A stretch of 64,000 nt of DNA, taken from NCBI GenBank assembly GCA_023653785.1, contig JAMKCH010084911.1, positions 1-64,000 of the forward strand, given 5' to 3'. Of this stretch, positions 24,701 to 36,325 are shown piece after piece. Below the pieces are notes generated by a model. The model made no database searches, had not been told where the DNA came from, and saw only the letters and a list, made by a program, of their open reading frames with translations. Each line of letters begins with the position of its first letter. The first letter of the stretch is position 1. The stretch comes from Ophioderma brevispina. Its lineage: Eukaryota; Echinodermata; Ophiuroidea; Amphilepidida; Ophiodermatidae. Position numbers and translations under genes: made by a program.

Positions 24701-25266
24701 GTATTACATGTAATGTTTCTGCCCCAAATATTTAATAACCTAGGTATAGTTTGTCTTAAAATTACCAGTTCTGTTAACAGCGCTTTCGGCGGCCATATTG
24801 GCCGCCATCATGGATATGAAGTATGTTAACAAAAAGAAAATGTCAGATGTGAGTTCCTAGCACCACAAGATACACCCGTGAATTTGAATACTATTCACAA
24901 TTGATTAGTGTTAATGCAGCATTTATATTCATAACATAGCTTTTTGGCGGCCAATTTGGACGCCATCTTAGATTTGTTTAATGTACACGTGATTGCCATA
25001 TTGATTGAATTTAGCTGTTTTTGAATTCTTTGGTATCGAAAATATGGGTATTGTCGTAAATTTGGACCTCATACTGCGTTCAGAATACTAATTATAATGG
25101 AATATATGTATTTTGGCACCCATCTTGGATTTGACACCCTAAAACATTTTGAAAAAATTTCAAGATATTTTTTCCAACATGTTACACCCAAAACACAACG
25201 AATCAAGAGGAATTTTGCTTTTAACAGAAAAAAAAACAAAACACGAAATTACATAGTAGCCTACAC
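21769..25266. mobile_element. 3.5-kb foldback array with YY1-like motifs
   Basis: The ends are inverted copies starting AGTGTAGGCT (left, 21769) and ending AGCCTACACT (right, 25266). From the outside inwards, about 21770-22650 is the reverse complement of about 24400-25266, with indels. Each arm is built of diverged subunits. Most carry a CCAAGATGGC(C/G)GCC-type motif in the left arm (e.g. 21914, 22082, 22235, 22408, 22585) and the reverse complement in the right arm (e.g. 23810, 24090, 24270, 24635, 24800, 24960, 25118). Many also contain a TGAGTT...TGTGTCCAAAG block and a GTTGCTTCATTTAT block. The right arm has more units than the left, so the switch of orientation lies near 22.9 kb rather than in the middle. 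The short AT-rich frames inside are not coding. Confidence 0.85.
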
Positions 25267-26540
25267 TAAAATGTAATCATTGGTGGAGATTTTAATTTCC
25301 CAGATATAAACTGGCACACATGGTCAACAACAAATTCTAGAACCGCCAGTGTTCATAGAAGCTTCTTGAATTTTCTTTTGGAAAATTCACTCTCCTAATT
25401 GGTTACTGAAATAACTCGCCCCGTGTCAAATAGCACTTTGGATTTGATTACCACTACCAACCCTCAACTTATCAGTGATATTACATACAATCCTGGTATA
25501 TCTGATCATCATATTATAACTTTCAACATGAACCTAAAACCAAAACAACAGATGAAGCCACCAAGGAAAATTTATAAGTTCCTCAAAGCAGTTGTTGATG
25601 GTTTGAAGCAAAAGTTAAAGTACACACACAGGAGTTCCTATCCTCAAACCCAAATAACAACAATGTGGACACAAACTGGGGGATTGTGCGGGACTTCTTA
25701 CTAGAAGCCATGAATACATGTGCCTTCAAAATTGAGTCGTGGGAAATGACATCTCCCCTGGATCACACACGTGACATTAAGCGTCAAATGAGAAAACGCG
25801 ACAAACTTCACAGTTTAGCCAGGAAACATCAAAACAGCACTTCTTGGAAATACTTCCTCCAATATAGAAACAAAGTTGCAAATATTGTTCACAGAGCTCA
25901 TGAAATTATGTTAACAATGTAGTCGGTGGTAGTCTTTCCGAAAACATTTTGCTCGTATGTAAAGATGATGCGCACCGAAAAAATGTGGAATTCCAACCCT
26001 AAGAACAGCAACTAAACTCTGTACAACAGACAAAGACAAATCTAAAGCACTCAACTGCCATTTTCAATCTGTGTTCAACAAAGAGTCCGACTTAAACATC
26101 CCGGACAAAGACATTTCACCGTATCCATCTATACCGAATCTCATAATAGGCGTATAAGGAGTAGAAAAGCAACTATTCTCCTTAAATCCATCAAAAGCAA
26201 GTGGCCCGGATGAATTACCACCAAAACTTCTTAAGACTGTCGCCTTGGAAATCGCACCTGCACTTAAATTCTTATTCCAGCAATCATTCAATACTGTACA
26301 GGTATATTACCAACTCAATGGAAACAAGCCCTAGTCACTGGTATATATAAAAAAGGTTAAACAATCAGATCCAGCATATTACCGGCCCATATCACTAACG
26401 TGCCTGTGCTGCAAAGTTATGGAACATATAATATTGAGCCACATAGCCAAACATCTTATTGCACATAACATCTTGCTTGACTCACAGCACAGGTTTCGTG
26501 AAAGCTCGCAACAGTGAAACACAACTGCATCTCATCCTGT
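25267..26540 (+). mobile_element. non-LTR retrotransposon ORF2, endonuclease end and RT start (right piece)
   Basis: The reading resumes with IIGGDFNFPDINW, continues RPVSNSTLDLITTTNPQLIS and PGISDHHIITFN (end of the APE domain), then a linker. The reverse-transcriptase start follows, with VEKQLFSLNPSKASGPDELP and PPKLLKTVALEIAPALKFLF; after a shift come the YRPISLT-type and LCCKVME blocks, and HRFVKARNSETQLHLIL. There are several frameshifts and stops. The match breaks off near 26540, before the catalytic YADD motif. I assign it to the jockey/CR1-like group by motif style only. Confidence 0.75.
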
Positions 26541-27619
26541 AAGGATGGGCACATACTCTACATGTTTGGTCTCATTTTTTTTGAACAGCTTGTGCTTATT
26601 GAACCATGTGATTCTTATACATATTACTTGTACTCTTACTGACTGGCACTCATGCCCATCTACAAATTACAATATACGTTTATTGCGTTAAGGTGGATAC
26701 CAAGAATATTTTCTTTTAAACAAAAGAAATCATAGGGGAAAAAGAACAAAATGAAATGCATTAAACAAAGGCCAAATTCGCCACTTTTTTTTAAATAAAT
26801 TTATGACCAGTAAGAGTGCAGTCCCCTTGGTACTTGCACACTTTATATTAATATTGGATTCTTTCTTGCAAGTTTCCAAATTTGGGTATTTTTCCATCAC
26901 TTTTGCCAATTTTGCAATTGTTAATTTTTTATTTTTTGCTTTTTTAATGATTTGCTAAATCAGCAAATCGAAAAATCAATCAAAATCAGATTTTTGCCAT
27001 GTACGTCATACAAGGTATCCTAACCACCCTTCAAATGCATAAGACGCAGAAGCACCTAATAGTACAGAATCAGAGTGATTTTAGTCATTACTGTCCGAAC
27101 GGACACTTACTACAACACATACTTGAATGGAGAATCGTATCTTGGAACACTTCCGTTTTCTCTTTCTTTTCTGTTATCACACTGTAAAAGGTAACTTATG
27201 AGACTTCTACAGACTTATCCTTCACTTTGGAAGCTATGATTCCTGTAATAATATTTTTCAAATCACTTGATAGTTGTTTTAAAGTTAAGGTCCATGGACC
27301 GATCGCTATAGCCTCGTACCCAGAAACCCCCAATTTACTACCGGAATTTAACTTTTGGTATCAGAAGGTAAAACTACTATTTTCTTTCTTTTCTATGTAC
27401 CCCCCGGGAAGTCTTTGAGCCAAAGGATGTTGGTTTGGAAGTTTGTAATGCAATGTGCCCCATTTTGGTCGACCAATATTAATTTTACACAGTACTCTAT
27501 GGGGCTTACAAAATCACGTTTTTAGCTCTCACATCAAAACGGATTGAAATATCGGCGCGAAAATTTACAGATGGAGTTTTGGGGTGAAGGCCAATCTATC
27601 AAGATTAAAACTTCATATA
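26541..27619. other. noncoding, nothing recognised
   Basis: AT-rich. It contains an AAATTTGGG...TTTTGCAA low-complexity stretch near 26870-26990. No supported gene. Confidence 0.4.
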
Positions 27620-28280
27620 GTTAATTCGGGCCATCCCCCTTTAAATCACGTTTTGAACCAAATAGAACTAACAGTGAAGACATATTTATTTTTAAGTTGG
27701 TCTTATATTTTATCCATTTTCTAAAATCATCCCAAAATTGCACAATAACATAGCAATCTACAAAAAGATGCCGTATTGATTCAGGGTCTTTCTTACAAAA
27801 AGTACATAGATTATTATCTCTGATATTCATATTTAACAATAGAGAATTTGTAGCAATGATACAATGATTAATTCTGTACGGAAAGCACCTCAACTTAGTA
27901 TCAGTCGGAAACTTAAAATTAAAAAAACATACATCTTTCCAATCATCATCTTGGATAGTAAATTCCGTTTGCCACTTGCTTGTTTTACCTTTCCCTTTTA
28001 GTGTCGTTACAAATGTATCATAGAATATTTACAACCTTTGCTTTGTTTGAACAATATCTCGACATAACTTGGGCGAAAAGGGGTTTTCACCTTGTAAAAA
28101 TGTAAGTATTAAATTTTTCAAGTTCAAAATTAACTTGAATTGATCTTAGAATGCCATTATACTCCAAGAAACTGGTTTTTACCACATATAGATCACCAAA
28201 TTTTTTCATAGACATGAATGATCCATCTTCTCTCAATAAATCATTGACAAAGAATACACCCCCTTCTTCCAATGAGCATA
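27620..28280 (-). mobile_element. L1/Tx1-like LINE, ORF2 C-terminal fragment
   Basis: On the minus strand, 28087-28272 reads GVFFVNDLLREDGSFMSMKK and KTSFLEYNGILRSI. After frameshifts, 27621-27893 reads PYRINHCIIATNSLLLNMNI and DNNLCTFCKKDPESIRHLFV followed by DCYVIVQFW. The CxxC...H...C arrangement followed by a QFW block is the zinc-binding region found downstream of the reverse transcriptase in L1/Tx1-type elements. The reverse transcriptase itself is missing. Confidence 0.75.
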
Positions 28281-28709
28281 ATTAACCGATACATGAATTG
28301 TGCTATCACCAGGGATGTGCTATCACCAGGGATGCGTGCAGTATGTATTGGGAGGTCCTTCAAAAAAGTTGACCCAACTCCCTTAAAAGGCCCTTTTTTG
28401 GACTTTTTGAACCATCTTTATCAGCAAAAGGTTCACTTTCTTGTCAAAGTTTCTCTAAATTGTGGACATTTGTTATCACAAATGTCAGCAAAACGTGGAC
28501 CTCTGTCATTTTGTGGAATTTGGGTTGACTTTTTTGGCGAGTAGCTGCCTTATGAAATAATTCAACTGGTTATTGTCCTGGACGCGTTATAACCCACGAA
28601 ATAACCTCGTAATCACTGGCAACGTTCATGATCGACCGGTTGTTATCAATAGTTGTAGTAAGCAGTAGTGTATATGAGCTTTATTCCGTAAAACTATTGA
28701 TTCAAGTAT
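28281..28709. other. noncoding; short perfect duplication
   Basis: A 17-base block GTGCTATCACCAGGGATG occurs twice in tandem near 28300-28335. Otherwise nothing is recognised. Confidence 0.45.
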
Positions 28710-29156
28710 TAGTGGAGGGGCCTATGTAAAATTTGGTGTTATGTTCATGTTAATTGTTGGTAACCACTATGAACGTATACTACTGGGTCTGACTATTCAG
28801 AAAAACGATGTTGCCATTTTTTTCCGTTGACCTTTAGAAACCTTGACACAAGGTCAAAGGTCAAATGGTCATACATCGTCCAAAGTATATCGACCTTGGT
28901 ACCAAAATGTGGCCAATTTTACAAGGAATATTGTATATGATATTGATTTTTTTATTTGACCTTTCGTATTCTTGTTATTTGAAAATAACCTAATTAGAGA
29001 CAATAATATGCATAAAATTGCCTTTTTGCAGACCCCAGTCCTGTCCACAGCAAGAGTTAGGCCTCAAGTTTTTGCACAATACAGTCATCTTGAATGTAGA
29101 ATGAACCCTATACACAACCCCCATTATTTCTTGCTATTAATATCCATGGGTAAGTA
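28710..29156. repeat. left arm of a 4.2-kb inverted pair
   Basis: Reverse complement of 32459-32872. Shared blocks are GTTGGTAACCACTATG, TGACTATTCAGAAAAACGAT, AAAGTATATCGACCTTGGTA, AATATTGTATATGATAT and the terminal ATTAATATCCATGG. It contains TGACCTTTAG and AGGTCAAAGGTCAAA segments. Confidence 0.8.
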
Positions 29157-30365
29157 AAGTAAAACCAAGAAATGGAATGAATCGTCGTTATTAGGCCACC
29201 AAAAAAATGTTTGATTGTCCTCATCCGACCGACCCTAATTTTGGAAATCAAGAAAAAGTTTATTTTTTCCTTTTACTGTGCAAAAGAATGCCGACCCTAA
29301 TTTTGAAAAATTCCTAAGAATTTTTTTTTTCAATTTTAACTTTCTGAAACGTAAAAAAGATTATGTTTAAACAGTTTCTTAGCATGTTAGTTGGGTTTCA
29401 TAATGTACAAAGATGCATTTTTGAGTAAGAATCAACTTGATTTTTAGTGTTTGATTAACTTTATTAATACAAACAATTGTACACAATATGGCCAAATGTT
29501 TACATTTTCTGTGCAGTATTGACCTTTTTCCCGTACCCCCTGACAGACCCAGGGGAGGACCCTGGGGGAATGAATTACATGGTTAGTAGGGGGGTTTCCC
29601 CTTCTCTAATATACCAAAGTTTGGCTACTCTAGCTCATCCAGAAAAAAAGATATGCCCAAAGTTCCAGGAGTTAATATTTTTGTACGGCATACAGACCTA
29701 CGGACATACATACGGAAGGACACACGGACATACGGACGCGGAGAACCATTTTATGTCCCCTCCCAACAATCCCATGTTTCAATATAGTTTGCTATTGGAC
29801 ATTAAAAAAAAAGTTTTCCGACCCGACCGAACCCCCCAACTCTAAAAAGGGTCCGTCTATGGACAATCAAACAAGTTTTTTGCTTACCTTGAAAAACCAC
29901 GAAATCGCCACTTCAGAGGCAAAAGCATGTATACTAGATTATCTTAGTCTCAGTCACATGTATGAGGTTTTATTTCATATTCTTTCATCCATGGACGCTA
30001 ACTCTCGTCTAAAGCAAGATCAAGTTAGAGTCCGGGGGAGGGGGTTCTCACGTTTGGGATTTGCCAAAAAGGGACCCATAGCTATGGCCCGTAATGAAAT
30101 TTTGGGCTAAATTTTAACCCAAATTTTGCCATTTTTTCTCAAAATGTTTACATTTTAAAAACCAAATTTGGACATGTGCCATTTTTCTCAAAAATGTTTA
30201 CATTTTTAAACAAATTTGGACAAATGTGACTTCAGATTGAGAAAATTTGCACCAATTCTAGAAAAATTTGGCCTCCAAATTGAGGAATTTGACTAATTTT
30301 TTCACACAAATTGACTGGGAAAATTTTTGAAAACGAAACGGTCATGATATACCAAAGGCTAAAAA
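29157..30365. other. noncoding between inverted arms
   Basis: It contains an ACATACGGACATACGGA-type short repeat at 29690-29745, the CCGACCCTAATTTTG block twice (near 29230 and 29293), and AAAATGTTTACATTTT twice near 30140-30205. The open frame 29477-29845 has no recognisable domain. Confidence 0.5.
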
Positions 30366-31520
30366 TGAGAGTGAGTCTTGTAGCAATTCCGAATATGGTT
30401 CATTTGTGTTGAGAATCCCAACCCGGCCTATACCCAACCATATGCATATAGCTGCTATTAAGGCCCATTTGTAGGTAAACCAAATGTGTTACACAGTTTG
30501 TAAAAAATGCAAGACTACTAGTAACTGTGATTCTCTTCATGTGGGTGATGCTTGATTTCCTTGTCAACAAGTAGACCCGAATGGTCTATAGTCTAAACAA
30601 GGATCAAACTAGAGTCATCCCAACCCAACCCCCAATATATTGCTGCTATAAGGCCATGAGATTTATCCTTTTCAACAATAGACCCTGAATGGTTCTATAG
30701 TCTAAAGCAAGATCAAGCTAGCGTCATCCCTACCCACCCCCATCGTACCTGCTATTAAGGCCCATGATGCTTGATCCTTTTCAACAATAGACCCTGAATA
30801 GTCAAAGTCTAAAGCAAGAATCAAGCTAGGTCCTCCCTACCCAAAACCCCCCCCATCTTTGCTCCTATTAAGGCCCATGATGCTTTATCCTTGTCAACAA
30901 TAGACCCTGAAATGGTCTATGTCTAAAGCAAGATCAAGCTAGAGTCGTTCCTACCCAACCCCCATCATAGCTGCTATTAAGGCCCATGGCTAAGATCAAG
31001 CTAGAGTCATCCCTCCCAACCTCCATCATGCTGCGAAACAGTCCCGCTATGGTCATTTGTGTGAGAATCCCAACCCGGCATTATACCCAACCATATACAT
31101 TCATAGCTGCTATTAATGCCCATTTGTAGTTAAACCAAAACTTGTGTTACACAGTTTGTAAAAATGCGCAAGACAATACTAGTAACGTGATTTCTCTTCA
31201 TTTGTATGATTGCTTATCCTTTTCACAATAGACCATGAATGGTCTATAGTCTTAAAACAAGATAAAAACTAGAGTGATCCCTTACCCAACCCCCAATATA
31301 GCTGCTATAAGGCCGTGATGCTTGATCTCTTTTCAACAAGAGACCTGAATGGTCTATAGTCTTCTTAAAGCAAGATCATGTTAGAGTCATCCCTACCAAA
31401 ACCCCCATCATAGATGCTATTAAGGCCCATGATGCTTTATCCTGTGGCAACAATAGACCAATGGAATGGTCTATAGTTCTAAAAGCAAGATCAAGCTTTA
31501 GAGTCATCCCTACCAAACCC
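30366..31520. repeat. two-level tandem repeat
   Basis: The lower-level unit of about 110-120 bp (GATGCTTGATCCTTTTCAAC, AATAGACCCTGAATGG, GTCTAAAGCAAGATCAAGCT, AGAGTCATCCCTACC, ATAGCTGCTATTAAGGCCCA) repeats through the region. A higher-order block with a distinct head (GAGAATCCCAACCCGGC, CACAGTTTGTAAAAATGC, ACTAGTAAC) occurs twice, about 30380 and about 31045, giving a period of roughly 665 bp. Copies differ mainly by single-base indels. Confidence 0.85.
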
Positions 31521-31692
31521 CCCAGCATGGTTATGAGGTCAAAAAAGTCACATATCAAGGTCCAAAGGTCATTCACAAAACCGCGACGGCAGGCGACACA
31601 AGCGCGTCGAGGACCGATGTGTTTTTAGGGCGTTAGTCTGCTTTACCAAAAAGTCCACATTTTCAAAGCCCCGCACCCTCTAAACAAGGCGT
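31521..31692. repeat. AGGTCA-type segment with terminal motif
   Basis: AGGTCAAAAAAGTCACATATC and AAGGTCCAAAGGTCATTCAC are followed by CGCGACGGCAGGCGACACAA and GAGGACCGATGT. The same ending follows the AGGTCA minisatellite at 35735-35765, so this is the 3' end of the same element family. Confidence 0.75.
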
Positions 31693-31859
31693 TTCGGCAA
31701 GACTTCCATATGTACCCCCCTCTCATATATTTACATGCAACATAAAATGTTATTATTTTAGCTGTTTATTCCGTTTTTGATCAAGCAAGGCCAAAATTAA
31801 AATAAATTTTGTATCATGTAAATATATACGAGGGGGGTACATATGGAAGTCTTTCCGGA
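31693..31859. mobile_element. hairpin MITE-like element
   Basis: The left arm AAGACTTCCATATGTACCCC...CATATATTTACATG is complementary to the right arm CATGTAAATATATACGAGG...GGTACATATGGAAGTCTT. The arms are about 55 bp with about 60 bp between them. Confidence 0.8.
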
Positions 31860-32458
31860 GTTTCAAAAAGTACCGTTAACAAGTACAAGTAATTTGATAG
31901 GTCTAAAAGCATCCCTAAACAATTATAGTAATTGTAAAATCCTACCCTTAATAAGTATTGGCAATATTTGACTCCTAAGCAAGTAGAAATTTGTTTCTTT
32001 TTAGGCTGTACTGAATAGCTCATTTACACAGAATGAGCCGAATACGATACAAACTTGAAATTTCCACATCGTAGTCTAATGTAAATTCAAGTGTGAAAGT
32101 ATACCCTTTTTATAAGATTTCAGTATTTTTGCTACCCTTTTTACGTTACGTATGTATCGTGCACAATCTTGAAAAAATGCATGTACCCCCTTTTTACGTG
32201 TTTCTTTGGTTGCGCATGATATCCCCTGCCAGTGCCCACCCCGACTCTGGATGGAAAGATACTTAAAACATCACACATATAAAATGAGACTTGAAAAAAA
32301 GAAACTTTATTATTTACTAACTTTTGTCTTGTAGTGCGAATCGAGGTTGTTTCACAGTTATAACAACCCCCAATTTCAAGTCAATGGATTTGGTAATATC
32401 TAGAACTACATAACATTTTCTCTTGCCCATTTTCATAAATTTACCTTGGTTATAGCCA
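31860..32458. other. noncoding, nothing recognised
   Basis: AT-rich spacer within the inverted pair. No supported gene. Confidence 0.4.
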
Positions 32459-32872
32459 TGGCATTAATAGCAAGGGTTCACTATACATTGAGCAAAAACA
32501 TGAGGCCCTAACTCAAGCTTTAGACAGGACTGGGGCAAATAACGGCATATGCATATTATTGGCTCTAATTAGCTTATTTGCATATAACAAGAAAACAAAA
32601 GCTCAAGTAACAAAATAAATATCATACACAATATTCCTTATGACATTTGCCACATTTTGGTATCAAGGTCGATATACTTTGGACGATGTATGATCGTTTT
32701 GACCTTTGACCTCGTCTCAAGGTCACTAAAGGTCAACGAAAAAATGACAACATCGTTTTTCTGAATAGTCAGACCCACTAGAATACATTTATAGTGGTTG
32801 CCAACAATTAACATGAACTTCATAAAAATCACTCTCTGGAGAACATAGGCCCCTCCACTATATCACAAAACA
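32459..32872. repeat. right arm of a 4.2-kb inverted pair
   Basis: Reverse complement of 28710-29156. The arm begins CCATGGCATTAATAGCAAG and ends near GGCCCCTCCACTA, which matches the GGAGGGGCC start of the left arm. Confidence 0.8.
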
Positions 32873-33353
32873 ACGCCTTTCTGACAGATCGGTTTACATA
32901 ACATTTTGTATTAGATTAAGACTGTAGAACACATGAACGGGCATCAACATGGGGGGGGGGGTGATCGTATTGACCACCCCCTTATCAAAATATTGGGTGA
33001 TATATATACCTCCCATCCCCCGGGCTTTACGCCTATGATCCCTGCACAATGCAGCACCAATACCAAGTTTTTGTATACAATATTTTTTGACGAATATGGT
33101 ACTGTTGCAAAAATTATACTCCACACTAATTAATACTATTTAAGGGTTTTGCCACAGGTCCATGTGATTTCTTGCTGTTTATGTTTCCAAGTCTGAAAGC
33201 TGACCTTGCAGGACTTCGATATGCTAGCCGAAGCGGTGCCATTAATCATTGCCTGAGAGGGATACATAAAAAAAGACTTTTTTTTGTTTGAATTTGGCAG
33301 TCATTTTAGAAAACGTGCCCCGCCCTCAATTATTCGTGAATGACACCGTTTTA
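32873..33353. other. noncoding with poly-G tract
   Basis: It contains a poly-G run at 32951-32960 and no supported gene. Confidence 0.45.
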
Positions 33354-33499
33354 GGGAGCGATCGTTATTTATGGCAGGAGGGGGATGGGCACTTTTTGGG
33401 GGGAACCTGAAAAAAAAATGCTGGCTATAGGGGGGAACCTGAATTTTCCTCAAGTAGTAAAGGGGGGAACCTGAATTTTTTTCTGAAGAAATGGGGAGA

Positions 33500-35095
33500 A
33501 AGACCATGTAGGCCTACATGACCTCAGTCTATCACTGAGGTCATGAAGACCTGCACACAATAAGTGATTTCAACAAAAAAAGACACTACAAACACAACTA
33601 AAAAGTTAATCACGTGTATATAACTCAGTCACAACCTTGATTTAATAGCAATAACTACACCACAACTGATTTTAAAGAACATAGATTTCAGTGTGGTAAA
33701 TTAATTATGTAGGAATAACAGGATTGTTTTATATTTTAAAGTTGTTCACTGACAACACTTTCGTCCTTCTTTTCAACTGGGCATAGTACCGAAGTGAGAA
33801 AAAAGAAAAAAAAAAAACGAATAGGGGTGATTTGTTTTTTAGTGTTCAATTTGTTGATTTTTGTTATCTTTGATATGTTTTAATACTGGCTACACGTTTC
33901 AGATTTGTGGTGAAAATAATTGAATAAAGGTGTTTTTAACCATTTAAAAGAAGTATGTCACTATAGGAAAAAAAGCAGTCTCAACTTTACAATTACAGGC
34001 CATTTTCTCAATAATTAGTTCTGGAGAAATGTGTGTAAAATACAAACTATAATATACGTATCTGGACAATGGAACATTCGATTGAGTTGGGACAAACAAC
34101 ATTTTAAAATAAAAGAGATTTAATAATTTTAGTCCCATTGAATGCACAAAATTGTAATCATCTCCAATATTCAAATGACTGTCTACATGGGCTTCACAAA
34201 TTCTAACAGAATAATACATGTAATTAATTGCATGGTTAAATATTTTTCAGTTGCTATATAGGCTTATTATAGTGTCAAATCGTTAACATGAACCTTTAAC
34301 ATGAAATTCCTGATAACAACTAGTGACTCTCTCTTTCTAAACTTGTATTTTTCATTATTTTATGATCTGATTGAACAGGAATTCCTGTTGACATGAAGTA
34401 AATTGTGAATCTCGTACCACTTTGTGTCAATGGGTTACCACTGTACTTTTGCTGATGATACAATCAATGGTATTGTATAGGGAATTGAGGAGGTACAGGC
34501 TGTAAAAGAAAACTATACATTAGAAAACGTTTATTTTTTATCCTATTTATTATATTTCTATGGTACAATGGTTTTATGACACATTTTAAGACCACTGCCA
34601 AATTAAAACTTTGCTTTATTCAAATTGGTGGTCTGAAAGCAGAGATATTTCATTTTTCTGAAGTAGTGTAAAACCCTCTTGTGTAAAACAATGTTGGACC
34701 ACTTTTGTTTCATGCACATTGTAATTTAATACGAATTGATATGATGCTGTCCATTATGCACCATTGACTACTACCAACGACTACTTCGAAATTTATGTGA
34801 CATCGGCCTAGTTTTATTTGGCAGCTTGAGAAATGGTGTTACAATGTGTGAAAATCAAGACCAAAGAAATAGTGAAAATGTCAGAAATAGTCATTTTCCA
34901 ATGCAGTTAGCTATTTTATCTGAGAAATTTGGGTTCTAGTTTTTAATTTTATACATTGTATACATCTATAGCAAATCTGCTATCAGAAAATTTTCAAACA
35001 GAACATGTTTGTATAAACTACCAAATAGCAATACAGTACAAGGTATAAAGCACTCTGACTCCAGTGTATCAGGGTTATTAAGTTGATGTACAGTC
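33500..35095. other. noncoding interior of the TIR element
   Basis: AT-rich. A short hairpin CATGACCTCAGT...ACTGAGGTCATG lies at 33518-33547. The short frames (e.g. minus 33944-34219) have no recognisable domain. Confidence 0.45.
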
Positions 35096-35156
35096 ATTAT
35101 ATATGTGAAGATCTATGAATGACTAAAATGTTCATTGATAAAATGACATAAAATGC

Positions 35157-35770
35157 ATAGTCGCCTGCCCTAAGGCAGGAAGACACATAGGGATCACTTT
35201 GTCCACTGTTGTTGTCTGTTGTTGATGTCTGTTGTTGATGTCTGTTGTCTGTTGATGTCTGTTGTGAAAAAGGGTTAACATTTGCCTGTAATATCCTCAT
35301 ACTTTGATGGATTTAAACCAAACTTGGGTCACAGGTGCAACATGGCATCCCCCACTTTTTGATGAGGTCAAAGGTCACATGCCAAGGTCAAAGGTCATGT
35401 AAGGTCAAGTTGTAAAATAGGCTGAAAATGTAAAATTGACCTCGTTTGAAAAGTTGAAGTTAAATTGGAACCAAACTTGAATCATAGGTGCAACATGGGA
35501 TCCCTCATTTGTTGATAAGGTCAAAGGGCGCATACCAAGGTCAAAGGTCATGTGAGGTCAAGTTGTAAAATAGGCTGAAAATGTGAAATTGACCTTGTTT
35601 GAAATGTTGAAGTTCAATTGGAACCAAACTTGAATCATAGTTGCAACATGGGATCCCTCATTTGTTGATAAGGTCAAAGGTCACATATCAAGGTCAAATG
35701 TCATGTTAGGCCTATCATTCACTAACCGCGACGGCAGGCGACACAAGCGGTCCGAGGACCGATGTTTTTT
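35157..35770. repeat. AGGTCA-rich minisatellite element
   Basis: About 2.5 copies of a 153-bp unit start near 35322, 35475 and 35628. Each has an ACTTG(G/A)(G/A)TCA head, GGTGCAACATGG, TGTTGATAAGGTCAAAG and CCAAGGTCAAAGGTCATG. AGGTCAAAGGTCA is two hexamers spaced by one base. A GTTGATGTCTGTTGT microsatellite precedes the copies (35209-35265). The left edge has GTCGCCTGCC and the right edge GGCAGGCGAC, an inverted pair that may be the element ends. Confidence 0.8.
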
Positions 35771-36159
35771 TTGTAACACGGTTTACCAAGGGGGGTGGTT
35801 ACCACCCCCGGGAATTTGATATAAAGCACGCGATACTTATGTGGATAACTAAGGTCCTCCTCTTTCCATTGATACCAAAATAAGTACTAACGTACCTAGT
35901 ATGGCGTCACAATGATGTCATAAAGTCCGCGAGTCAGCAAAATTGGCATTTTCCACAGAAAATAGGCGAAAATCCAATTTTGTGCTAAAAAAAGGAGGTA
36001 TATCAGATTTTCATGTGGTTTTCAGCTCTAAATGATGGAAAATGATTAGTTTTACATAAACATAGCATTTAGAGCCATACTGTGCAAAATATTTTCAAAA
36101 CTGCACCCTAAATTTTCCTTGGGTGGCAACCACCCCCCCACCCTTCGACTTTGAAGGCA

Positions 36160-36325
36160 TACTCTAACCCCAGTGAAGGTGCTACCTTCACATTAATTAC
36201 CGGAAAGGATGAGAAAATGATTATACCCGGAAGCTTTTTACGAAAGCTTTTGGCATTTTAGCGCACCGGAGGAAAGTTAACTAAAGGGGGTGATAACCAC
36301 TCCCCTTGGTAAGCTGAGGGTTATA
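36160..36325 (+). repeat. dispersed repeat, inverted partner of 14780-14920
   Basis: Reverse-complement match to 14780-14920. The element around it (35785-36325) begins and ends with GGTTTACCAAGGGG / CCCCTTGGTAAGCTGAGGG segments, an inverted pair that suggests a non-autonomous DNA transposon. Confidence 0.65.

Noticed and set aside
29477..29845. 122-residue plus-strand frame as a gene
   Set aside because: It contains the short ACATACGGA repeat translated, without any known domain.
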